Shown here piece by piece: positions 12,771 to 26,960 of a DNA stretch of 64,000 nucleotides. Origin of the DNA: Himantopus leucocephalus (taxonomy: Eukaryota; Chordata; Aves; Charadriiformes; Recurvirostridae); the NCBI GenBank assembly GCA_003993805.1, contig RSEF01000012.1, forward strand, positions 9,226,150 to 9,290,149, in the 5' to 3' direction. Every line of letters begins with the position of its first letter. Positions within the stretch are counted from its first letter, which is position 1. The notes below the pieces were generated by a model. That model was not told the DNA's origin, searched no databases, and was given only the letters and a program-made list of their open reading frames with translations. Both the position numbers and the translations under genes were made by a program.

Positions 12771-15700
12771 AGAAGCAGAGCATCGTTTGTTGAAAAAGGA
12801 CGATCAGAAAGGAAGAAAAAAGGTAATTAAAGTGAAACATTTGAAATGTAAAAACAGCCAACTCCCATCTGTAACCGCCCGTGAAACCCAGAAACAATGA
12901 TTGCACCGATCTCCAGCGGCGTTGTCTTTTGCCAACTCCAATGAGCTGGAGGAACTGACCATCTGCAGAGACGTGTACGGTACCTGCCCCGAATGTGTGA
13001 ATGACCACTTTTGTTCAAGATGTGGAGACATGTTTTTAGTTAATGCAAGACAGTTCTACTGGTAAAATGTTACTAAATCAATTGTGTATCAATATACATT
13101 CTGGTATCGCAGCAGTTACAGTTCAGCGTGTAGGGTAACAATAATGGAAAACAGAACTTGCCATTATGTATCATTAAAGTATAATCAATTACAGGAATCT
13201 GTTAGTGCTTTCCTTCAGAGAATCAATCATGAGGAAACACAATCTACTTAAACGTGCAGATAACAAACGGAAATGATTTTTAAAACAAGGTGATTGGGTT
13301 GAAAACATTTTTAAAGATAAACTTTAACAGATTTCCTGACCTCATTTTATTAATGCAAAAGTCAAAATAGACAGAAATGCTGGCTTTTTATTCCAAGAAT
13401 GGAATATGAAAGTTCCTATTAAATCTGGGCCCGGAGCATGCATTTTCCAGCCAACATCCAAGATTGCATTTGCTGTATTCATCATTATGTATTTGTGTGT
13501 ATATACAATGATGTCACTGTTTATGGCACTATAAAGCCCAACTCAAAAACCACAGATTTTATGCTGTCCTTCTGGAGTTCTCTTACACACAGGCCGAGGT
13601 GCAACGCTCACCAAATTCACAAGTTAATGTCAGGGCTTAGCTGGAAACGAGAGCCCCGAGGTGCCTGTACACAGGGGTGCGCCCGCTTGCGCACTCGAGG
13701 AGCCAGGCAACCGTGGTAAAACCTAATGAGACCATCAGACACATCCTCAGATGTGCACCACAGGATTTGTCACTGCAGAAATGCTTTATCAGTCAAAGTA
13801 GAGCTGAACCACAGTCTGAAGAGAAGGGGCAAGACAACCAATGAGACACTTTTGTATCCTGTAAATTCTCTCCTCATGTCCCTGTCCAGATTTGCCGCGA
13901 TACACTGGGACCTCTCGTGGTTTACACGGGTACGTGGGCATGAGTCACCCATGTGAGACAAAACAAAATCAGCTGAAGCACTTTGGACTTGGCAACAATC
14001 CCCCTTCCCAGTTCTCTCTTCCCAGACACAAATGGAAAATAGGAAGATGAGGCGGTAAACCTGTGTTAGAATAGGATGAAGGGAAGGAACAACTCTTGAA
14101 ATATTAGGAGTGGGAGGAAAAACCCTCACCAATGGATAGAAAAAACGTTGCCGAGGCTGAATAGCTTTCACTCCAACCAGTCCTAAATGGTACTGGAAAG
14201 TACTACCTTTTAATTAAAGTGAAAGCAAGCGAAGTGTAAAACCTGCACTACCAGGATTGCAAGGTGTCCTTGTTTGAAACTGCTCTGTCTCCACCTTGTA
14301 TTGTTCACTGCCTTCTTTCAGCAGCATCTCCTGAACTTCCATTCCATTTCTGCACAAGCCCAGCAACCCCAACTCAAGAGGAACACGGCTGCTGCCAGTA
14401 TGTAGAAAGGTGAAGGACTGGGACATTATTTGGAGGAAATATATAGCAAGGTATCTCCCAAGAGACCACAAGGAATTTAAAAAAATAATTTTATTTATCT
14501 ATGGGGATAATTGTGCATGCTAATTGGGCTGCTGCTTTATGGAATTTGGTGCAGAACTTGGACCAAAAATGATAAACGTTTTGGGATTCAAGTATTTTTA
14601 TAGTACATACTACACATTCTTATTTTCTGAATTTCAATTAATCTTTAAGATATTTCCCATTCTATAACCTGTAATAGCTCTTAATGAATATAGATCCCGT
14701 AACACCTGCAGAAAATCGCAATTCTGAGAGATGGAATGTAGCAGGGAAAGGAAGCAGGTATAGAAATTGAGTAATTTTTCATAACATCACCATCTTGTAT
14801 TTCACCTCCTTACTATGTCTTTTCATATCATTGACATTTTACAGGTAGTTAAAGCCTGGAAATGTGGGTCTTTCCAGAAGAACAATAATCACTTGACCTC
14901 TAGAGAGCAACTTCAATACCCATTTACCTCTACAGGAATTTCAGTAAGAACAGGGACAATTTTCCAAAGGCAACATAGGATTTACCCCTTCACTGAGAGG
15001 TATGCACTTAACTTTGAACATCCCTACTTCCATCGTTAATCAGTGACACTAACACAGCAATACTTCATGGGACTATTAATTTCCTAAGTGTTTGCAGGAA
15101 ACAGCTGGATCCCCACTTACTACATGAATGCACGAGAAGCCACGATGCTTGTGGCGGGGAAAGTGGTATGTGGTCTTACGAAAAATAGTACACAGCTTGC
15201 TATGAAACATCCTCGTGTAACATATGATCAGCCAACAGCCAGGCACTGTGCTGAATACAGGCAAGAACACCCAGGGCAGCAGACTGTCTACATTGCCAAT
15301 GGCAAGAGAGCAAAGATGAGTCAGGGCAGCACACACATTCACAGAGCAGATCCCCAACGTGCCTCCACAGCCGTCTGGCTGCTGCTGCTGCTTACACGGG
15401 GGCAGAATTTGCAGTAGGCAAGGGGGAAATTGAGCCAGGCACCCTGGTGAGAAGGGCAGCGTGACAGAAAGGAGAGAAGACCACGCAGAACAGTTTGGAA
15501 CTGTGCTAGGGTGGCAAGGTCTTCCACAACCTCAGGTGACCTCTTTCCAGACCATGTTGCCTCATCACAATGCCATACACCCTTTCCAAAAATCAAAAAC
15601 CCAGCGTAAGTTCCCACAAGCCCTACAAATTGTACCAGATCTCTTCACCTCACTGCCAACCAGCTGGCCTGTGCCAGTCCTGTACCCAAAACCTCCACTG

Positions 15701-16277
15701 TCCCTTCCAACATAAGAGCGGAGCTGGGGGGCAGGCGTTCTTTGCTGCCAAATTCTGTTTTGCATATGACACTGAAAGCTCGTGAGCTGACTTTGTCAGG
15801 AGGAGCTTCACACAGGCACAGAATATTGATTAAACATTTCACTAATATCTTTGATAAGCACAGTTTGGATCCACAGTAATATTTCTCTGAGCACATGCTC
15901 TGCTCCTCATTTCAAAAAGCTAACTGGAGGCAGAATAAGATTCCAAGTCCTTTTTTTACATCTAAATTGAATAGTCCGAAAGCTTTAACTATATAGCTGT
16001 TAGTTTAAATCTGAAATAGGAAACAGAGAAATGTAACATTAAATTAAATTAATGTTATTGTAACGTTGCTTTTATGTTTTTAATAACTGCTCTGTTTGCA
16101 GTTCATTTAAGCTTGGTCTCTGTGATTTTTCAAGGAACATACCATCACTTTTTCCAAGCTTTTCCCACAGGCAAGTACATCCTCTATTTTTTATTTCATC
16201 TGTTTATCTATTTATCCATTGCACTTTGTTGCAATACCCCTGGGCCTGATATTAGACATGATCTTTCACCAGAGGAG

Positions 16278-16307
16278 GTTTTTTGTTGGGTTTTTTGTTT
16301 GTTTTTT
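16278..16307 (+). repeat. G/T-rich low-complexity tract
   Basis: Runs of T6 interrupted by gttggg, gtttg and similar units. It resembles the tracts at 31341-31449, 44682-44726, 45333-45407 and 53684-53750, all with the G/T strand on the plus strand. Confidence 0.6.
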
Positions 16308-19300
16308 AAGCAGGACATCTCCCACAGCATGACCCACAAAGCCAGTGATAAAGATGGCAACGTATACAAGATTGAAATGCAGAGCATTCAACAAAATTAT
16401 TAAAACATAAATATTAAACTATACACTCATATAAATATGCATCATTATTTCATACTATCAGTCATGGTCAAAACTGTACTGGTACACGGACTACACAGTA
16501 GAATACTGTACTTCTGAGTCTGAAGTAGACAAAATCATAGAATTGTCATATTTTGAAATTTTCAATTTTTATATTAAAAAGACCTGCGAGCCATTAACTG
16601 TGGCCCTTGACACTGATCTATCTATTTTGTTTTGTGCCACTGCCTATTATTCATGGAAAAAGAATTGCTTTTATTTTTTCAAATAATTTTTAAATAATCT
16701 GAGTGAAAAAGTCACCAGTGAGTATTTCACAAGCAGGAGCTTTCAACTAACCATTAGACTAATATGCAAGTGTATTTTTCTGATAAAAACCCCAAAACAT
16801 AGCTCACTGAATTCAGACAAATCCCATATATTATGAATCGACCAACCACATGATTGATGAAATGATGCGTGAAAATAGAGGCAGAGGCAAAATAACCTAC
16901 TTGAACCCAGAAAATTTTCAGACAATAATCATTACCAGCTTTAATTAACTTCAACACAAAAGCGGGGGCTCCTTCTGTTTCAAGTTAATGAAGCTCAACA
17001 CACAGACACTACAATTAGAGACAAAGCAGAAGTCTAAAGCAAGTTGTATCTTAGGATTGAAATAATGAGCTTGTTATTTTAATTTTGTAGTCAGCAATTA
17101 TGTGAGATTTGGAAACAAAGAAACAATACATGCAATCGAAATGTTAAGGTATGAATGTGGCTGGTTTTCACTCACTATCTTTCTTACAAGCTAAAGGCAA
17201 GAAAGTAACTTCTTTCCTACAATACGCAGTATGTACAATACCCTGGAAATATTTCCACTATGATCATCTAAGATTTACCCATTTTCATACTACACAAGTC
17301 AGAAATGTGACCTCATCTAAAGCTATGAACTGCTCAGCAACTTCTATCTTGCCTTTCTCATATATATTCATTAAATCTTTATCTATAATACTGTTATTTC
17401 CATTTAAAATTATTGTTGTGTAGCAAAAAAGCGGCTCTCCCACAAAAATGAATAAACCTAGATTACTTCCACTCTTTTCAATAATTTGCCTATTCCTAAA
17501 TATCAGGTTGGAAGAATATATGACCTTTAACTTAATCTCATCACCAAGCACCTCCAAAAAAAAAAAGCACAAAAAGAGAAAAGATGGTCTGCCATTTATT
17601 TCTCCCATTTATAGTTTATTAAACCTAAAGATAATAGGAAAAAGGTGGAAAAAAGCAGAGAATGTCTGGGCTGTAGTATCAGATATCACTGCTTATTACT
17701 GGCTATCTGCCTAGTAATCATAAATCCGTAGGGTAATATTCTAAAATCTTTTGCTTTTCAGGTAGGTGTGAGCCAAAAAGAAAAAAAAGTTTAATTTTCT
17801 ACGAAGAGCAGAAAACAGCAAGCACAGCACAATTGGGTACCAGGATGCATAAATATTCCTGATTACAAACCCTTTCGCATAAAGCAAACAGGAAGAGTTT
17901 GAAGCTAACAGTGTGTACATCATGCAAAAGGTATCTCTGTCCCAAAAGATAGATATCACATAGACTATGAATGAACTGCTCCAATAAATTATATTATTCC
18001 TCAGAGGGGAAAAGGAGAGCAATGTTATAAACAGTGACTTCAGAAAAGTGAGAACAATAGGGCATTGAATTTTGCAAGAGTGAATTAAGGATCTTTTTTT
18101 CCTGGAGGAGAGCTCAGTATCATTGACCAATGAGCCTTATAAATAAAAACATTAACTCCAGCACTGCCTGCTCCTCTAAGCACCTTAGCATCTCGTCCTC
18201 TCAACGTACCAGAAACTAAAGGTAGATAGAAAATACGTACGAGTACATACAGAATTAAATAGACATTTCAAATAGATTCTGTAAAATATGCTTTCCAGAC
18301 AGTTCAGAAAGTGTGCGATTCTGGCAAAACGCATGTCTCGAACACACAGCTTTGATGATTGTGCTGTGTATCTTTGGTATAGAAGCCTTAACAAATCAGA
18401 AAACAACAATCTCTGTACATCACCGCCTCCCTGTGCTGTCTGATACATCTGGAATATCCGCAGATAAAGGAAAGCTAAGCCAGAGCAGCGTTTTTCAGAA
18501 TGAATCTTGATAGAATCAAAATCCTCAGAACTGCCACTTTCCATCAGCATCGCTTAAACCAAGGAAAGTCGGTTTGTTGAAACATTCACCGAGAGCTTGA
18601 CAGGACTAAAGGAGCGTACGAGCAAACCTGATTCCCAGCGCGAAACTGCTCGGTGCTGAGGGCAGGGCTGCTGCTAGCCAGGTGAACGGCCCAGGGCTCG
18701 GAGTTCAAGCCGCTGAGTAGCTGACCTTTTCTGCAGCAGAGAGTTAAAAGCTAATTAAGAAAGCATTTTCAGAAGGTGACAAGCTTTTTTTCCTGAGAGA
18801 GGGATGATCACTAATTTCTGGACCACAAGTCTCAACAAGCGAGTACAAACAACTGCCCACTATGACGTGATTTTTAATCCCGCGTTCCTGTTTGCTATCA
18901 CCAATACACCAAACATTAAGCATTGGCAACTCTAACTTCATCTTGCATGGTCATTTCACCTTTTCTCTTTAGCTGCTTCCTTGGCTAGTTAGAGCTGGAA
19001 ATTGACAGTCCCACAAATGTCTTCTAGAGACATGTTTTTAAATGTGTCATCTCTGTCTGCTCTGACAATGAGAAGACAAGTTTCTCTGAGGTTTATGGCA
19101 ATCTCAAGGAACATATGTTTTTCAATAACATTGTGATATTTTTCCTCATCTCCTATGCAGCATTTCTCCCTCACTCTGCACACACTTGTTTTGCCAAGCT
19201 TCTCTGAAACCCATTTTTAAACGGTATTTGAATGTTACCTACTCTTATTCTTTCTGAAGGTTTCTTTTGTTTTATAACGAAGCCTATGTCAGGCAGCTTC

Positions 19301-22300
19301 TTACTGTTTATATAATTGCCTGACCTGACACAGAAGAGGATAGAGGGAAGAGGTTTTTGCTGCTTTTTTTTTTTTTAAAGTAGCTGAAAATGGTTTCTCC
19401 ATTTTAGCCTCACTATAAGCAAAGGTAATGGCTTTAGAGAGACTTGCAAAAAGATTACTGTCAGTACTCTTGAAACACAAAGGTATTAACACTTAACAGC
19501 TTTGCCTTTACACATTATTTAGTTATTTCTCCTTCTCCAGCCTTCTTTCCTGCACTTTACAGTCTCCTGACACCTAACCTTTTACTGCACTGTTTCTGCT
19601 TTCTCCTGCATCCTCCGCAGTCTTCCTTTCACAAACCTCAGTTTCCCCTTGCTTCATTTAACTTGTTTTGCCCGTTCTTACATCCCTGCCCAGACCAGTG
19701 GACCTGACATCCAGGAGGTGCTCATCTTCCCAAACCACAGCCTGCTTTGAAATGCAGGGAAAGATGCCGACTGCTCAGTTATAGACAGTGGCATGCATGG
19801 ATCACGTGCTATTTTGACTGTGTGGAAAAGGCAATCACATTGGCAGAAGCTATTCTGGTTTGGGTGGTTTTGGGAGGAATGCTAGGCATTTTGAAAAAGG
19901 AAATTTTTCGAAGCCTCAAGTGAAGTTCTTGCAAGCTTACACTAACTCCGAGCTCGATATGACAAATTTCAATCTAATTTTAAGGCTGCAGCATTAAGCA
20001 TTATTGATTTTCTGCTAAAAGTTCATTTCATAATGTCTCTTCGTTTTTTTTTTTTTCTCCTGCTTGAAAGTGAACATATCTGTTTTCATATGACTGGCTC
20101 CTTCTGGTACATCATTATCCCTTTATCTGAACAATAATAGCTTATTCCTCTATCTGTTCTATTGGAATAAGTTAAAGAATTGCCTTGCAAAAACAATAAA
20201 AGAAAGAATGCCATGTTGCAAACACCGAGTTTTATCACTATTTTAATCAGAACTTCTGTTTTACTTATAACCTTAACCTGTGAATTTATGTGAATATGCA
20301 AGAATCTCAGCTTTTATTTCTTTTAAACATGTCTGTAATTCTTATAAGATGCTTACGAAGAGCATAAAAAAAAAAAGCAACCTGGAAACACTTAATGATT
20401 TGAGCATGGGAAAGGAAAAACTGTATATATGTATTATACGTATGTAACTAATTTCTGTTCCATCTTGTTATTGCTGCTAGACCTGACCTGTGACTCTTCC
20501 TAGTTTTGGAAAATACATTTCTTTTTTGCAGAATTGTGCCAGAGAGGAAAAGTCTTATACTGCAGTTCAAATCTATCGTCTGAATCAAGCAGAACAGAAA
20601 CTCAGACTAGGGCCTCCGAGATCCAAAGTGACTGCCCCATCCATCAGGCTTTTCTGAGCTCAGTGCCTCACAAACTCTTCTGCTGCAGTTGTTTCACATC
20701 ATATAAATAATTTAATATTCACTAGAGAAGCAACTTGAACAGGTTTCTCATATCCTGAGAGCCCCACCTATTTGATTATGAGTTATTCCAAAGTGGAGGT
20801 TTCTCTTGTTCAGGAAAAGCTTTGGGGTATCTCAATGTTTAATTGGAGAACTTGAAATTTTGAAAACACTCATGGGATGAGAGAGTTATTTCCTTCTCGT
20901 TTCTGGTAGCAAGCAAACACAATAAAGGGACAAATAAATACAAAAGGAAAAATCTCAGGAAGACTAAATTATCTGCTCAGTCATACAGTTCTTTGACAAT
21001 TCCAGGTTTCAGATTTCTGTAATTATTTACAGCAAATATCACCAGGCAAAAAGCACTGCGTCCACATTCAATGGGTAGAACTGAATTTATAGTGTGTTCT
21101 TCAGTACACACTTCATACGATTCAGATAGCGATTGCTATCACAAGAGAGGTAGGCAGGAATAAATCCAGAACTGTCTGAAAACTATTTCTGGTAGCTCTT
21201 TAATGAGTCTAACCCGTTAAGGGTACCAAAAGGATGAGTCCTGTAACTGCAGTCAGAAGAATGAATCACCAGCACTCCATGCCAAACTTTCTGAGAAGCG
21301 GAGCAGGTTATTTGCAATACCAAATTCAGACCACAGCTTTCAGTTCCTTTGCCGTCAACCCCATGTAGATAGAATAACTAAGTCAACTAAATAGACAGAG
21401 AATTACCGTTCGTTTTGATGGCTCCTGTATACAGGGCAGAATGGCACCAAAAAGCCAATTTTTTACAGCAGAGTAATTACAAATTAGCTGAAAAAATCAA
21501 CTCCTGCATCTCTGCTTCCGAGACTGTTAAACTCCATGCATTTCTGTGCTTAGCTATCAAACTCACTCTTGTCGATAGAAGTTATGAACACACATAAAAA
21601 TAGAATAGCTCTAGTAATGTACATCTGATTAGTTTGTACTAAGAGAATTCAGAAATTCTTAGAAATATACATGTGTGGAAGGGGGAAAGTAATGAAAATT
21701 ATACACTTATAATTGTTTTAAAAAGCAAAAAATTTCCCTCAATTCTCAAAAAAAGTTCTACAAAACTCCAAAGTGAAAAAAAACTAATGAAGAAGTTAAT
21801 CTTCGTCATTAGAAGATCAACTAAAATATCGCTAGCCTTTTTTTTTTTCCTCCTGGCTTCATAAAACCTTGTTCTCTTTTTCTGTTCACTTACACCACAG
21901 AGGCAGAAAACAGATAATAACTTGGACATTAAAATAACCCAAAAGGTGCATGGCCCCTCTTTTTCTGTATGCTCTTTCTCATGCTTAATCCCTGCCATGC
22001 ATGCAGAGTGAAAGCCTTCCTCTGAAGGTTACCTTAGATGTGTATCAATTCTAGAGAATTCTTAGCCAGTAACATCTGAATTCACTTATCTCTCAATAGT
22101 TCATAGTCATTTCAGTTTTCCTCTTCCCAACCTCAGCAAATAAATAGGAAAGAGCAGACCAGCTAAAGTGCTCTCCACTGAAAGGGCTTATCCTTAAAGC
22201 TAAGAATCTGGAAGTCAATTTGTTGCAGTTCTGGCATTAAAGCAGTTGAGAAGTCCTTAATTTGAATTCACAGAAAACAACAAGAACAATACTAAACTAA

Positions 22301-22327
22301 GAACTGCAAAGCTGAAGCTTTTTTTTG

Positions 22328-22378
22328 TTTTTCCTTTCAGAAAAAAAAAAGTACACAAGCATTTTCTGAAAGAAAAAG
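22328..22378. repeat. Short inverted repeat (hairpin)
   Basis: The right arm (22362-22378) begins with ttttctgaaag, which pairs perfectly with cttTcagaaaa in the left arm (22328-22344). The A/T-rich outer arms pair imperfectly. The loop is about 17 bases. The 11-bp core is short for a microRNA precursor, and no known mature microRNA was recognised. Confidence 0.35.
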
Positions 22379-25300
22379 GAACTAATAAAGGAAAAACTAA
22401 AACCAAATAGAGACTGTAACAGATGCTTTTATCATTTAAACGTTTCCTGTTGTGCCTTGTAGTTCACACGCTAGATGCTCATGCTTCTATTCCCTTTTTC
22501 CTTCCACTTAGCCCTCAAACTGCAGTGTAAATCTTAAGAGTTTGGCGCTTTGTTGTTGCTGTTGGTTTTTAACTACATTCCGAATTCTATGCTTACTGTC
22601 TTTCCTTGATCTCCCTTATCTTTTGATCAGTACTAAAAACTTCGAACTGTCCAGAAAACTCAGTAACAACCAGACATCTACAGGTCCTGGCAGCATTTCT
22701 ACATCACAGCTGTATCCAAATCATGCCTTCAGCTGGATGCACATAACCATGTAGAAGAACCTGTAGCAGTACCACAAGTGTTAGAGGAACACAACGACAA
22801 GCCGCTTGAGAGCAAGTCCTGAGGTCCTGCGTGAGGCATCTCAGGAAAGAGCTCCAGAAGCAGATTTTACAACTGAATAAACTACATAGTTTCCAGAGTT
22901 TCTAGCTACTTCTGAAAGAGTTGAACAGAGCCATGAAAAGTTAACAGTTTAGATTGGTGCAGGTTAAGGGTTTCTTCCTTATGGCTTCTTACAAGCTACA
23001 GGCATACTGTCCAGATCCAATTCAAATATAGCTGAGAGCACTTTGGTCTGCAAAATATTTCAAAGAAAGTCTAAAAAGGAATTTAGGCTGTCAGATCTCA
23101 TATTAGCTTTCCAGGCTTGGAGTTTAGAAAGATGTCTGATTGAGAAAGTAAGCAGCTGGAATATATAAGCCTATCGTCAAACTTCAGATGCTCCACTGCT
23201 ATTTTAAACGCACTTTTCAAAAAGTCACTTCAGTCATTTGTTCTGAGTGCTTGAAGTCCAACAGACTTCCCTTTCCATGGTGGATGTTCAGAACCCTGCA
23301 AGAGCTGACTTCAGTCTTGTGGACGTTATTCTAACAGCCAGAAAAATATTAATACCAATAGATTGTAAATCTAGTCATTATGTGCCTCATTCAAAATTAG
23401 TTAGATAATAAATATACAACCAGACTTCTGAAATACTAACATGAAAGTAATGCACGTGTTATTATAGAAATTTAATAAGATTATGTAGAAAAAGCTATTC
23501 TCAATTATTTTTTATCCTTGTATTTTCCAGTAACTGATATCAGTGTAATTACCATCTATTTGATTAAATTTTAATTAAATACCTAGGCATTTAACAATCC
23601 ATTACTATAAATTTTTGCACGGTATCATTATATTAAATAAACATTTAGGTCAGAATTTAAAAAAACGTAGCAGCAATTTAAGTTACACTTTTATGTCTAT
23701 ATTTAAGCTCTATATCTAGCAGTTGAATTTCAAAATCACTAGAAGTCATGTAGCTCCCTTGGAAGGCAGCAATAAACTATCTAGTAATATTAACAGTTGA
23801 AGGATTAGACCCAAAAGCTGTAGAGTTTATGAACTGGACTAATTCTGTTCCCCAGCCCTCTTTTGCTTTCTCCTTAAACCTTTGAAGTCTCACCTTTTGT
23901 AGACTTTCAAAAATCATTAAATATGTATTGAAAAGTACATCGTTCACCTGTGTAAACCACTGGAAAATCCTTAACTATCTGTCTGCCGATTTCACAAGAT
24001 TTTTTCTATAGCCAACATATATACTCCAAGAGTAAGGATGAGATTTTCAAGGACACAAAATGCAATTAGGAGTTAACAGCCAGCAAAATCTGGCAGACAG
24101 GTACCTAACTGGTATAGTTTTGAAAACCTCTTCCTTAAGACTCAGCCATATGTTATAGATCTAAAAAAGAAAAAAAAGTAATGAAAAGCAGCCTCATACC
24201 ATTATTCCTTTTTTATCCCACTAAATTAACTTTAAGAGTATTCTTAAAAGTAAGTAATCCTTTCCTAAAAACTATTTGATTAATCCTCTTGTGACATAAA
24301 CCTGAAATAAGGTCAATCATCTCAAAGTATTGGCATTTGAACCTCTCCTATCTTATATAGAAAGTGAAACTACCACAATCCGAAAAGAAAATATCTAGTA
24401 ATTCAAGTGACATCAACCATGCACTAGTCTTGATTCTATTAAAAAGAAATAACCTTGTTTTTTTATTATCACATCACACACACGCAGAGAAAACTCAGCT
24501 GGAATATAAGGCACATGAACTAATGAACTTAATTAACACACAGAAAATAAAAGAGCTACCCTGCAAATGTGTGCATATAATGAAACCGTTCAGCAAATGA
24601 ACCAGCAGCGATAACAAAATTTTGTATGACTTCCTCCTGTCGTTGTGGTCAGAGGTATGAAAACCAGGTAAGAACCAAGCATTATAAATCTGGATTGATC
24701 ATAAAATTCATTTTGTAAGAAACAAAGTGCAAGCTGCTTTTACTGCTCCACTGAGAACTCAAGCATCAGTTCCACTGCTAAGCACCCACCTCCTGAGATT
24801 ATTGAAAACCAGAAACTATACAACGCTATAACAGATCTCATCCTCACCCTGTTCGGGTGGTAACAATACTCTATGCATTTCTATTCTAAGAGCTCAGACA
24901 CGACCACTTAAATAGTACGGTATTGTAGAGGACTCAGGTGCCAAGACAGACCACATGACTGCAATTTAAGCTGCTTTACCACCTCACTAGTAACTGCGTA
25001 AGAGCAGCAGCTGGGTATCACATTGGTGTATTTTTACACAACAAAATCCATCTACTTTCTAGTGGTTTGAGGAAACATGGTGGAAGGAGAAATCCTCTAA
25101 ACCTATGTGGTTGGATTGGCTGCATGTGCAACAAAATCTCAGGTATATGACAGCTTCAGGGAAGAGTTTTCCACTTCAGAGCTTCTTCCAGGGGTCTGAA
25201 CACAAACTCCACCAGTGTTCCTATGAATCGTAAGGCAGCTGGTATCTTAGGAAAAAAAAACATACTCAAGCACCAAGGAAGTAAATGATCAGGAGGCCAA

Positions 25301-26689
25301 ATTTCAGTTAACAACAATGCTTATAAATGATTTGAAATGTCTTTTAAATAGATCACCTCCTAACAGAAGATGTTACCCTCTTTTTAATCTTTTCCGCAAA
25401 ATTTTCCTCTGGCAAACAATTAAGTCAACAAAACTAAAAGGTGGTTTTAGAATCACTTCAAAACCCATAACATCCAATACTTTTGCTGGGTCTGTGCTTG
25501 GCAGTTGGCGCCTATATTGTCTTCTTCATCGTGTTAAAGCCACAAAATCAGATGGAATTACTTCATTTTAAACAGAAGCAAGCACAGAGACAGTGTCCTG
25601 TGTAAAGCAAGATGAGCGATCCTTTAAAACTATAGAAATATTGCGACAAGGCAACTTGCTGTAGCAATACAAATGGTAATTAATCTTATATCCCCAAATA
25701 CATTATTGGGCATGATTAAAGACAGTGAATTTCACTTAGCAACAATTTGAAAAGAGTCTTTAATAACACAGAATAACTTGAAACCATACCCACCGGGTGA
25801 GAAAATCCTGGACTGAGTTAAAGGTTCAAGTATAAGTAACGTTTAGAAGGTCATTTCCCCTAACTTGCTAAAACTGCAGCTCTTGGTTCACATCCCTAAC
25901 AGAAAAAAGAATCTCCCAAAGCCCAAATACTGTAGGGTAAATCTTTAAAGTCAGCTCTCACCGATTATCAGCTTGGCCATTACTCAAATGTGCAATATAT
26001 AACGCTGATGAGTTAAACATCATAACACCTATTTTGATTTATTTCTTTCAATTCACTGGGAATTTTATTTATGTTTATAACTACAGGGTTTTTATTGGTG
26101 GTGCCAATAGATTCAGTCCAGGGATAGACAGTTGAGTGCTTAGACCATTATACGGCATTACAGTATATCGATTAGAATACCTATAGAATAACTAAGGACA
26201 AAACTAATCACGTTACTAAGAAAAATGCCCAGAAGGGATCAGGTCCAGCATAACCAAATAATACAGTTTCAGCACTGCTGAAGCGAATACCAGCAGTCTA
26301 AAAGATGAACTTCCAGTTATTATTTTCTTTAAATTGGTGCTTTTTCACAGTCAATAAAAATATTAATATAATTTTATTTCTCCCTTATATCATTTTTATG
26401 TACTGACACAATATTATCTATACTGTTCTCAAGTCATAGAAGGTGACGCTGGACCAATAAAAAGCACAAAAGCACTTGCTTTATGTGCTGTCTGAATTTC
26501 CAGAATATCCAAGCACAAAGAGCACAGACCAGTGCTGTGCCACATATCACTAATTCAAAGCATTTAATCCTGTCTTCCACATGTCAGCCAAGGCAATACA
26601 AATGCCAAAAAATTCCTCTTTGATAGCAGAATTGTATACACTGCCCCTTATATAAGCCTTCTGTCCCCCTCCGCTTGAATGTACACTAT

Positions 26690-26960
26690 CAAATCATTCT
26701 GGCCATTATTTTATATTGAGCAGATGGTATTATGAGATTTTTGATAAAGAACAACAATCACCCAGCAAGGGTTGCAAAGGGGTCGCTGAAACCAAGATTA
26801 ACAATTGATTAGCTTTAATGGACCATGACAGTAATAAACAACTGAGCTCTACACAAAGATTTGATTGTCCTGTTAATGCTGCTGACACAAATGGCTTTTA
26901 ACTGCCTTCCTGAAAGTGTTAATATCTTCAAAGTCTCAGCAAATGAAGGACTTTGTCAAA
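26690..26960. promoter_or_regulatory. Possible conserved non-coding element
   Basis: A stretch with no runs of simple sequence and dense motifs typical of developmental enhancers: SOX-like aacaatca (about 26753-26760) and aacaattg (26800-26807), TCF/LEF-like acaaagatttga (about 26853-26864), and homeodomain-like attag and taat cores. The assignment rests on sequence texture only, since conservation cannot be assessed from one genome. Confidence 0.15.

Larger units (their letters stand above)
7871..16270. other. AT-rich non-coding stretch
   Basis: No gene is supported here. The 133-codon open frame at 13770-14171 (minus) is the longest in the window but has no domain or splice signals, and its length is near the chance expectation. 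Embedded items are listed separately (CTCF-like motif, G-rich runs, AAAC repeat). A small CpG cluster lies at about 13595-13712. A near-palindromic run of alternating purine/pyrimidine (gcatgcgatcacatgcatgc) occurs near 12585-12605. Confidence 0.55.

Noticed and set aside
13770..14171. Longest open frame in the window, 133 codons, minus strand
   Set aside because: Length is near what a random AT-rich 64-kb window yields, with no domain, signal peptide or splice context.
16531..16545. aatcatagaatt resembling a CR1 octamer end
   Set aside because: The adjacent sequence lacks the ggttggaagggacc-type CR1 block, so this is a chance match.
18185..18550. 121-codon minus-strand open frame
   Set aside because: About two frames this long are expected by chance at this composition, and no homology is recognised.
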